From the NCBI GenBank assembly GCA_012932295.1, contig JAAONU010000016.1, forward strand, positions 46,159,241 to 46,223,240: a stretch of DNA of 64,000 nt, given 5' to 3'. Made by a program: the position numbers and the translations under genes. Positions 50,517 to 60,645 of the stretch are shown here, one piece after another. This DNA is from Cyclina sinensis (Eukaryota > Mollusca > Bivalvia > Venerida > Veneridae). Position 1 is the first letter of the stretch. Each line of letters begins with the position of its first letter. A model generated the notes under the pieces. It saw only the letters and a list, made by a program, of their open reading frames with translations. It was not told the DNA's origin and did no database searches.

Positions 50517-51783
50517 ATGGTGGCTAATTTACGCCATGTCGTATTTTCGTTTTCGCCACGAACATGCGAAAATGCGAAAAACATGAAGGGACGACAAAAT
50601 TTTCACATATTTGCTTTTTCGTTTTTTTTTTTCGCCGTTTCGCTTTTTTATATTGTTGTGTTTTCGCTTTTTCGCATCTTCGTGTTCCGGTTACGCATGC
50701 GCATATTTATTACATATATGTCATATGCCACAGCACGTGGAGTAATGGAGTCGAATTGGTGCTTCCAGTTTAAATTTAGTAAACTAATGTAATATAATGA
50801 AATGGTTAAGTTAACCTTGTTACAACCGCTTGCAAAACTGATTAGAGTTTACTGTTAGGCAAAAGAACAAGACTCGTCAGTACACCTGTCAAAAATCAAT
50901 TAAAGCGCCGCCAAAGGTGTTTATTTCAAACTCCACCTTTTACCTGTCAATAGTGTCATTCTAATGTCATTCTTTGTACGAAATGGAAAAGCGGTTAGGA
51001 AAAAAATGGAATGAAGATTTCCAGTAGCAACATAGGGACAATTAAAAAACTGCCTCGCTGTGATTGGATGATCAGTAAAGTGACAGTTTAAGCTAATGAA
51101 ATAAACATCGTAACGTCACTTTTTACCGTTTTCCGAATACGTGAAACTTAATCAGTTTTGCAAGCGATAGTATAATGCTGTGTCGCTCGCAGAGAAGAGT
51201 AACAATTTCGGAATATTTGTATCCGCAGGAAATATTCCCTTACCAGTTTATCTCTTTTGATTTGTTAAGAAATGTTCATGAAAGATGTACCAGTTCTTTG
51301 AGAGTTGGAACTTTAAATTTTAAATGTACTGTGCACTCGTGCTGTTCATTAAATACAAACCAGTCCGAAAATAATAAAAATAAGAATACTGAAAAAGGAT
51401 ACTATCGTGATCACTGTATCCATCCATTGTTGTTAAGGCATATGTGTAATTGATGTTCGCATGCGCTTGTACAACTGGAACGCGAAAATGCGGCAATGCA
51501 ACAATGCAAAAAAGCGAAAATGCAACAATGTAAAAAAGCGCAAATGCGAAAACATGAAGGGACGTCAAAGTTTGACTTTGTCGTGTTTTCGAATTTTCGC
51601 TGCGAAAAAGCAAAGCCACGACAGATATTATGTGAAAACACAACACATTATATGTGTCGTATTGTCGCCCTTCTTTTGTCGTCCTTTCGCATTTTGGCCT
51701 TTGACTTCGTCCCTTCGAGTTTTTGCAGTAGCTATTTTGTGGCGAAAAAGCGAAAGTACGACATGGCGTAAATCAGCCACCAT
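50517..51783. mobile_element. Long-arm inverted-repeat (foldback-type) DNA transposon
   Basis: The first 45 bp (from atggtggctaatttacgcca) is repeated in inverted form at the right end with few mismatches. Weaker inverted similarity continues through both arms (about 50517-50745 and 51440-51783), including cgcatgcgc and catatgcc words. The arms consist largely of degenerate cgaaaa/ttttcg repeats. An exact 8-bp direct repeat, attttgat, flanks the element (50509-50516 and 51784-51791), which fits hAT-type or similar insertion. There is no transposase, so it is non-autonomous. Confidence 0.82.
50827..51166. mobile_element. Nested MITE inside the foldback element
   Basis: A perfect 18-bp inverted pair (cgcttgcaaaactgatta at 50827-50844, its complement at 51149-51166) bounds 340 bp in the centre of the larger element. 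No target duplication could be identified. It may be a separate insertion or an inner repeat of the same element. Confidence 0.55.
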
Positions 51784-52114
51784 ATTTTGATACAAAGTTG
51801 ATAATTAATTCCTTTTAAAACAAGGTTTTACTTTTGATTAGAAATACCCTATGTGTATAGACGTACGGCATTTGGAATAACTTATAATCATTTACAAACT
51901 AGTCTGTCAAAGTATTTTTGACATACGTTCGTTCTGAAAGTTGGTACGCTGTATTTATATAAGGGTTCTAACATTATTTTTTAAGCATTTTAAGCCTGGC
52001 TATCTAATAAAATAATGAGTGTTGACCGGGGAAAAAAAGGACGCAGTGGGATTTTTTTCAATTTTGTGACACATCTTAAATCTAGTACGAATAAAATAGA
52101 AGCACCACCCATTT

Positions 52115-53221
52115 TTATGCGCCCCCGACCTTTCATGGAAGCGGGGGTATATTGCTTTGCACATGTCGGTCCGCGCGTCCTTCCGTCTGTAGACAAGACA
52201 TTGTCCGATCTATAACTCGAGTACCATTTAGTCAACAGCCTCTAAACTTTATAGTACTGGTTGTAAAAATTGAGTAAAAGACCCCTAATGATTTTGGGGT
52301 CAGTAGGTGAAAGGTCAAGGTAACTGTCACCTTGAAATTGAAAACTATGTCCACTCAATATCTCGAGTAACTTTTGGCCTATTGCCTTCAAATTCACAGA
52401 TTGGTCGCCCTTATTAAATAAAAGACCCTTATTGTTTTTAAGGTCAGTACGTGAAAGGTCAAGGTCACTGTCACCTTGAATTTGAAATCAGTGTCCACCC
52501 AATAACTCAAGTACAATTTGACCAACAGCCTTAAAACATTATAGGATCATTGCCCTTATTGAGTAAAAGATTTCTAGCATTTTAGTGTCAGTGAGTCAAA
52601 GGTCAAGGTCACGATCACATTCAATCAGTAACTAAAGAATTTGTTGGCCCATACTCCCCAGATATGGTGGGGAGGTTGGTCTTGACCCGTAAATGACCCT
52701 ATTGATTTTGAGGTCAGTAAGATCAAAGGTCAAGGACACTGTGGCCTTTTCCAAGGAAAGTTTGTCCGAGCAATAACTGGAGAATACCTTAGTTTACAAT
52801 TCTCAGATTAAGTAAGAATGCTGGCAATGACATGTAAATTACCCCTATTGATTTTGAAGACAGTAGGTCAAAGATCAAGGTGACTGTGACCTTGACCACA
52901 AAAAGCTTGTCTAATCAATAGCCACAGAACGATTTGGCATATGGTCATCAGATTTGGAGAGGAGGTTGGTCATGACTGGTAGATTACCTTTATTGATTAT
53001 TTTGAGATCAGTAAGTCAAAGGTCAATGTCACAGTGACCTTCACTACAAAAACTAATCTACAGTCTTTAGATTAGTGGTGTGGTTTGTCATAACCTGTAG
53101 ATGACCCATATTTATTTTGAGGTCAGTAGGTCAAAGGTTAAGATCAAGTTAAGAAGTCCATATAACATGACTAATTGGTTGCCATTAGTCGGGGGATACA
53201 TGTTTCACAAACATCTCTTGT
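52115..53221. mobile_element. GGTCAAGGTCA-type tandem-unit element
   Basis: Starts near atgcgcccccgacctttcat and ends near gtcgggggatacatgtttca, giving short inverted ends (cccccgac / gtcggggg). About seven internal units of 120-150 bp each carry a core close to ggtcaaaggtcaaggtcac. The phrase gaccctattgatttt also recurs. No coding capacity. Confidence 0.7.
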
Positions 53222-54609
53222 TTACTTACTGTTATGCACGTTTATTTCTCTACCAGAACTATCTCCATCCATTGATAATACACAATAGTTACGTATACAG
53301 TGGTGAAGTCACGTGATCAAATTGTTTACTGTACGCCTACCTTATTTTCACTGTTGAAAGAAACACAATACATAATTGCAGTTTCATGTTACCAGGCCTA
53401 ATGTGTTAAAGTTTAAATTTCTTTAATACCGACTTTAATAATCTACAACTATTACAAAAAAAACAAACAGCAAAACATTACAACTTTTTACGACACAAAG
53501 GCGCTTTGTTGATATTTCAAAGACTTACCAGCATATACAGCATTTCTAATATCGTCGCCTTAAAGATGTACAATAAAAAATGGTTTGTATAACTTTATTG
53601 AGAGAAAATAAATATAGTTATGTTAATAAAATACAATTACCATTTACATTCACGTCTTAAGAATCCTAAAATACTCTTGTGAAAACTGCGTATTACTCTA
53701 GTTAAAATACTGCTCAAATATATATGGTATATCTTTACTGACGTATAAGGTAATTTGCGTGTTGTTGAAGGAATGACGTTTTTTTGTGGATTCGCGTTCT
53801 CATTACTCGGTTTTGTCTGCCTCATTTTATGTTCTCTAAGAATAAAGAGTTTCATCATGTTTTAGATTAGCAGGAAGTAAACAAGGCTTGATGCTTTAAA
53901 AATCACTAGGGTCTGTCCATAAAGGAGAAAATGACCGATGTCGAGGGTTCCAATCTTCATTTTACTCAAACAATAAATCCTGCGTTTGTGCCCCAATGTG
54001 ATAATATATATGTTTCGTACGTGATAAATGCCATATTTAACGTATTTTAATTAATTCATTTGACCAGTTATTCTAAAACCTTTAATTGTCGTTTTATGAT
54101 GGTGACTGCTTTGCGAGCTTTCATTGTCTTTTTGCCTTTTCAGCTGTCATCCATTATATCTGCTTCTCTTTGTTATTACCTGAAACATGTCAAATGCTTG
54201 TAATGTGTGAAATGGAACAAACAAGGTTAAAACAAATCCTGTATTCACCCGGAAGTTAACAACTAACTGACTTTTCAGGCGAAACCAACCATTGAAAATG
54301 TGTCGCCACGGTCTTTTCAGATTTTGAGATACATTAATGTTGAAAACAAATGAAATTTGAAGAACTAATATTTAGTTTTACGCAACTTCATTGATGTGAT
54401 ATTTACGTACGAAGTGCAGAAATCACATGATTAATTTGTTTACAATACGTTAACCCTATTTTAATTTTTGAATACAACTTAATGTCTCAAGTTTCATGAA
54501 GCCGTCTAATTTTTATGTAGAACAAAGTATTTCTTTTCATCCAGCTGTTATAAAAAACAAATCGATAAACTTGAAAAATATTTAAACATTTACGGACAAC
54601 GTGGTTTTC

Positions 54610-55150
54610 ATGCCCCCGAGGGGAGGCATATAGTTTTTGATCTATCCGTCTATCAGTCCGTCTGTCATTCCCTCCGTCAGTCCGTCCGAAAACTTTAACA
54701 TTGGTCATAACTTCCTTGTTGGTAAGTGGATTTACTTCATACTTGGACATAACATCCTTTTGGACAAGACCTTCCCACTGACCTTGACCCCAGAATGACT
54801 TCACCTTGAAGATCCAATTTTCCAAAAACTTTAACATTAGCCATGACTTCCTTATTAGTTTTCATACTTGGACACAACATCCCTGTTGACAAGCCCACTG
54901 ACTTATATTTATTTGACCTTGACCCCTGAATGACCTTCACCTTGAAGATCCAATTGTCCAAAACTTTAACATTGACCATAACCCCCTTATTAGAAAGCCT
55001 AATTACTTCATACTTGGACATAACACCCCTGTGGACAAGACCTTTCCATTGACCTATATGTATTTGACTTTGACCTTTGAATGACTGCTTCTCAGCCAAA
55101 GTCAAAGCACCACTTCGGGGGCATTGTCATCTTACAGTGACAGTTCTTGT
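54610..55150. mobile_element. GGTCAAGGTCA-type element, minus orientation
   Basis: Inverted ends atgcccccga (54610-54619) and tcgggggcat (55115-55124) are followed by a tail cagtgacagttcttg. Internal units of about 130-150 bp carry ccattgacc or gaccttgacccc on the plus strand, that is ggtcaaggtc on the minus strand. Sub-terminal cagtccgtctgtc matches the other family members. Confidence 0.72.
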
Positions 55151-55489
55151 TTTTCATATTTTAAGGACTTACAAGTTCTAGCAGCGTCTCACAAAAGATT
55201 TATTAGAACAACGGTTTGTATAACTTTGTTGATAAATTTTAAATAGTCATAAGAGTCATGTTCATAAAATACAATTTTCATTTAAAGTTATGTCTTAAGA
55301 ATCCCCCAAAGTACCCTTGTAATAATAGTAATAATAATTGTTTAAAATACTGCTTAAATACATGAAACCATTACTGGTGTGTAATAAAGATAAATGTTTT
55401 GTTTAATGAGAAATGCCTTTTTTGTGCATTTAAATTTTATACCCAACTTTAGAAGAAACGTTTGTGGTGGCGGGAGGGGAAAAGGTGTC

Positions 55490-55535
55490 TGTGCGTGTGT
55501 GTATGTGTGTGTGTGTGTGTGTGTTGGGGGGGGGG
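55490..55535. repeat. (GT)n then G-run
   Basis: gtgtgtgtgtgtgtgt followed by ten or more G. Confidence 0.85.
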
Positions 55536-55544
55536 GTATTGCTC

Positions 55545-56285
55545 GTGTCTATTGGTCTGTCGCTAGTCCAAACGGTTGCCGATCAATAACTTAAAATGTG
55601 TAAGAATAGAGAATTTGAGACTTAGTAGGTAAAATGGGCATCTTATTAAGATGAACTTGTTTTTTGGGCCTACTAGGTCAAAGTTTAAGCTGACACTAAG
55701 AGACTTGCAGTATGGAAATGTTCTCCGGTCAGTAACACAAGAACAACTGCACATAGGACTACATAATATTTGGGAATGATAAGTAAATGACCCCTACTAA
55801 TTTTAAGCCAACGGGATCAAAAGTTCCGGACTTTGAAAACAGTTTCTGATTAATAACTCTAAAATAAATGCTCGCACGACCTTCAGACTTTGTAGGATAA
55901 TTGTGCATGATGAGTTTTTGACCCCCTATTATTTGGGTTCTAAGGGTCAAAGGTCAAATGCACAGAAACCAGCACTTCATAAGTAGCTTTCAACCAATTT
56001 ATTTCAGGTCAAAAACTTGAGAACGCATAGACACAGAGACTTGATACACAGTATGCATTTTTGACATCTCAGATAGATGGACCTTACTGTTTTAGAGCTG
56101 GGTCTAAAATCAAGCTCACAGAGGCCCGCAGGACGCCTATCAATAACTGAAGAATAAACTGCACTGAGGTCTTTACTAGAGGGTTGAGCGTGACGAGTAG
56201 ATGACCCATATGCGTGATCTATGCCAAATCTCGTTACCTCTTCGCATGACAAAGGGTGGAATGAAGTGGCGAGAGACATACTGTT
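55545..56285. mobile_element. Decayed GGTCAAGGTCA-type element
   Basis: Starts after the G-run with ggtctgtcgctagtcc. It has several degraded units with gatgaccc, taagtaaatgacccctact and ctaagggtcaaaggtcaaat. The right end is not clear. Confidence 0.5.
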
Positions 56286-56812
56286 TTCTATTCCAAAAAA
56301 ATTAAAACAAGTTAGATGCTGTCTTGCCCGTAAGTGGAACGGCTAAGGCTACAAGAGACGCCGTATTCATCTGGACGAATACATTAACATTTTAAGGAAT
56401 GTTGACTGAAAAAAGGTTCCCCAGTGGTCTCTAAAATGTAAGACATTTTTTAAAAAAAAGAAAATTTGAAATAGACAAAGTTGAAAAACCGCTCCTATTT
56501 TTTTTTTCACTTAGTTTTATGCATGATTTCTCTACCAGAAATAAACCCCAGCCAATGATAACATACGATAGTTGCGTATACAGTGTGGTGAAGTCATGTG
56601 ATAAAATTGTTTACATTACACCCACTTTATTTTTAATTATTGAAAGCATATAAAATACCGAAATACATTCCCATTTTTCAGGTTGACGTGATTTGTAAAT
56701 AGTAAAATCATTAAAACTTCACGACACAATGTCGCTTAAAAATTTGACATCAATTACATAACAGTTACTGTTAATTACTTCCATGGCTTAGTTTACTGAG
56801 AATAAGTGTTGG

Positions 56813-57538
56813 AATGAATGAATGAATGACTGAACGAAACGAACGAACTAATGATGAATGAATGAATGAATGAATAAGCGAGCGAGCGAACAATAAAAAA
56901 CGAATGAATGAATGAGCGAGCGAGTAAATAAATAAATAATGAATGAATGAGTGAGCGAGCGAGCGAGTAAATAAATAAATAATGAATGAATGAGCGAGCG
57001 AGCGAGCGAGCGAGCGAGCGAGCGAGTAAATAAATAAATAATGAATGAATGAGTGAGCGAGCCAGCGAGCGAGCGAGCGAGCGAGCGAGTAAATAAATAA
57101 ATAAATAATGAATGAATGAATAAGCGAGGGAGCGAGCGAGTAAATGAATAAATAATGAATGAATGAGTGAGCGAGCGAGCGAGCGAGCGAGTAAATAAAT
57201 AAATAAATAATGAATGAATGAATGAGCGAGCGAGCGAGCGAGCGAGCGAGCGAGCGAGCGAGTAAATAAATAAATAATGAATGAATGAGTGAGCGAGCGA
57301 GCGAGCGAGCGAGCGAGTAAATAAATAAATAATGAATGAATGAATGAGCGAGCGAGCGAGCGAGCGAGTAAATAAATAAATAATGAATGAATGAGTGAGC
57401 GAGCGAGCGAGTAAATAAATAAATAATGAATGAATGAGTGAGCGAGCGAGCGAGTAAATAAATAAATAATGAATGAATGAATGAGCGAGTAAATAAATAA
57501 ATAAATAATGAATGAATGAACGAACGAATGAACATTTT
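56813..57538. repeat. Compound tetranucleotide tract with higher-order units
   Basis: Blocks of gaat, gagc and taaa tetranucleotides repeat in a fixed order (gaatgaatga, then gagcgagcgagc, then taaataaataaataat), forming higher-order units of roughly 50-75 bp over 720 bp. Open frames of 230-254 codons on the minus strand are artefacts. Confidence 0.95.
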
Positions 57539-58459
57539 AACATGTTTATTTAGTAAACTATTCTACTATCATCTAAATTGTTAAATGTGTGTTTAATTGA
57601 TTTGTTAAGCATGTTATTGCTTAATGTTCATGCAGTTATTGAATTAACGTTTTTCTGAATTTGACACGTTACAAAATTTAATAGTTCAGTAAGCATTGCA
57701 GCCGCTCCCCTGCCGTCTTTTTTTAGTATAAGACAAAAGGTATTCCCGCCACCGGCAAATATTTCCCTCATTTGTATACACTGTTTACGGATGAAATCGT
57801 GACCAATCTAAATAGTGTCATTTAAAAGTTTTCGCTAGCAATTATAAAACTTGCAGAGTCATAAATAAGAACAAATCGATTCCGCAGTATCCATAGCAAA
57901 TACCACATTGTGTGGTAACTGCCTTCTCTCCCTTGCTCCACGAATGTCTGTGAAGCATAGGTATTAAAGGGGCTGTGCTCCAGATGACAAAAAAAGAAAG
58001 CTTTCTTGTATTATAAATTTCTTGTAATATTTATGACTAATGCTTAAAAAATAACTTACTGACAAAAAATAAGTCAAACAATTACATTATAAATTGATTT
58101 TTTCCCTTTCAAAGTGCTATACCGTAACGCGACGGTATAACTATATTGTATAAGATTTAAAGTAAATATCTGTAATATCACATGCGGCGATGGTGGTGAC
58201 AGTAAAAGCGTTGGAAATATTTTGTTAACATGAGGGTCCAGAATTCAAATCAGGCTGGAGCGAAAATATTTTTTTTATTCTATTTTGACTTTTATAATCA
58301 GTTTTGAAGTAAAATATTATGTTGTTATAATCTCACGGCATCTAAATATATAATTTGTGAAAAAAAATTTTTTTATGACAAATCTGGAGTACAGCCTCTT
58401 TAATGTTTCCTTACCTGTATATGTCTTATTTAGACAAGTCTTGAACTCGAGTTTGGTTT
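57539..58459. other. No gene recognised
   Basis: AT-rich sequence. A stretch near 58185-58275 (gcggcgatggtggtgacagt, then gggtccagaattcaaatcag) resembles a decayed tRNA-derived SINE. Confidence 0.45.
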
Positions 58460-60645
58460 TTAGCTCACCTGAGTACATAGTGGTCATGTCAGCTCTAAGG
58501 ATCGATGGGTGTACGGCGTCCGTCGTCTTCAATTACTTCAAAGGACATCTCCTCTGAAACCACCAGACCAAATTTGTTAAAACTTGCCTAGAATATTCCT
58601 TGCATAAAGTTCTTTTAAATTGTTCAAATGGCGTAGTCCATGGCAGATCTGGCCACAGGAGCGAAAATAGACTTAATATGTGGAAACATTAGCAATATTC
58701 TCAGAAACCGTAAGGCCTTGAGCTGAGATATTTGATGTGAAACATGATTTCTTAATGGTCCTTAACCAAGTTTTTTCAAACCATGGCCCCAGAGTCAAAA
58801 TTGTGCCCCGCCCTAGTTGCCACATGATTTCACATAAACTTATATAAGGAAAACCTTAAAAATCTTCTTGGCCTAGGGCTTAGATATTTGGTATGTAGCA
58901 TTGTAAAGTCGACCTCTACGAAGTTTGTTCAAATCATGGTCCCAGGATCAAAACTGACCCTGTCCCAGGGACGACATGATTTCTTAAAGGCTTATATAGA
59001 AATAACTTTGAAAATCATCTTGTCTGAAACAGCAAGACTTAGGGCTAAGATATTTGTTATGTAGCATTGTCTAGTAGACCTCTATTAAGTTTGTTCAAAT
59101 CATAGCCCCAGGGTTTAAATTGACCCGCCCAAGCTGAAACATGATTTTGCATAGGCTTATATAGGGACTTCAAAAATCTTCTTGTCTGAAACTACAACGC
59201 ATTGGGGTTTGATATTTGGCATACAGGTTCATCTAGAGCTCCTTTGCAAAGATTTTTCAAATTATGCCCCTGGGTCATAAATGCCCCGCCACGGGGGTCA
59301 CTTTATTTAATTAAGGGTTTAATATGAAATACTTTAAGATCTTCTCCGATAAAACCACAAGGCTTAGGGCTTAGATATTTTGCATGGAGCTTTATCTAGA
59401 GGTCAGAATATGCTCCTGGGGTCAATATTGACCCAACCCCAGGGGTCACACGAAAACAAACAAACTTAAAGGTCTTCTTGTCAGTGACCAAAAGGCCTTG
59501 TGAAAAATATTTGATATGTAACTTGATCTAGTAGACCTCTACCAAGTTTTTTCAAATGCTGGCCCTTTGGTCAAAATTTGCCTTTCCCTTAAGGTCACCA
59601 AGGCGAAAAATAGACAGTTGGACTTTTTGTCATAGAGCCTTAATTAATTGACCAGTATCTTAGATATTTGGTATAAAGGTACCTTCCATGAACGTCTGCC
59701 ATTCATTGGAGCCAAGGTTAAGGTCACAGGGGCTAAAATAGATTTTTAAAATTCGGATTACCCAAAGGGGCCCGAAACGAAAACAAAGAAAGAATTTTGT
59801 TCTTTCCCTCGTAGAGTCCCCATTTATCGACCGATATCTTAGGTATTTGGTATTTAAGTAACTTGCAAGGACCTCTACCCTTGGGAAGGGTTTGAGGTTA
59901 CAGGGATTAAGGTTAAGGTCACATGGTTTAAAACAGATTATTCTACTTGTCAGAGAGCCTGTATTTATTGACAGATATTTTACATATTTAGTGTATAGAC
60001 ACCATGCATTTAAGCTCTACCATTAACTGGTTTCAAGGTCAGCGAGGCTAAAAAATATATTTTTCTACGTTATCTCATAGAGCCTTCATTTATTGACCAA
60101 TAATATAGATATTTTGTATGTAGGTTCCTTGCATGGACCTCTATCTTTAGTTGGGGTTTAAGGTCAGTGGATCGATGTCAAGGTCACCGAAGCTTATAAT
60201 ACCTTTATCTACTTTCTGTCATAGAGCCTTTATTTATTGACCAATATTTTAAATATTTGATTTATATGCACCTTTCATGAACCTCTAACATTCACTGGAT
60301 TCAAGGTCACGATCACCAAGGCTTAAAATAGATTATTCTACTTTATGTTACGGAGCAATTATTAATGACCGACGTCTTTGATATATGGTATCATGCATGG
60401 ACCTCAACCACTTGGTGGGATTTGAGGTTACTAGGGTCAAGGTCAGAGACATTAAAATAGATTTTTCTACCTCACGTCATAGCGAAATGCTCGATTCAGT
60501 TTCAACCAAACTTTCACAAAACATTTATAAACAGTAGATCTCCTTTTTTACTTGAATCAGCCTTAGAGTTTAGATATTTGCAACTGGTTTGTTGCCAGTT
60601 GTTTCCATGTGAATGATGAAACGGCCACCACGGCCCTCTTGTTTT
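58460..60645 (+). mobile_element. GCTCACCTGA-type tandem-unit element
   Basis: The left end tttagctcacctgagtacat is a start I recognise as very common in bivalve genomes. The right end is ggccaccacggccctcttgt. Inside are about a dozen diverged units of roughly 130-180 bp, recognisable by a core near ggcttagatatttggtatgt. Many also carry gacctctaccaagttt and ggtcaaggtcac. There is no protein-coding capacity. Confidence 0.78.

Larger units (their letters stand above)
53229..56770. repeat. Local triplicated block interrupted by transposons
   Basis: Three diverged copies of the same host sequence. Copy A (about 53229-53760) and copy C (about 56511-56770) both contain tctaccagaa, then gcgtatacagt or acgtatacagt, then tgtgat-aaattgttta. 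Copy B is split (about 54390-54600 and 55150-55440) by the element at 54610-55150. It shares ggtttgtataactttgttg and cttaagaatcc with copy A. Between the copies lie different GGTCAAGGTCA-type elements. No gene is present. Confidence 0.65.

Noticed and set aside
56771..57543. 231- and 254-codon frames on the minus strand
   Set aside because: Translation of tetranucleotide repeats (Ser-Arg-Leu and Phe-Ile-His runs).
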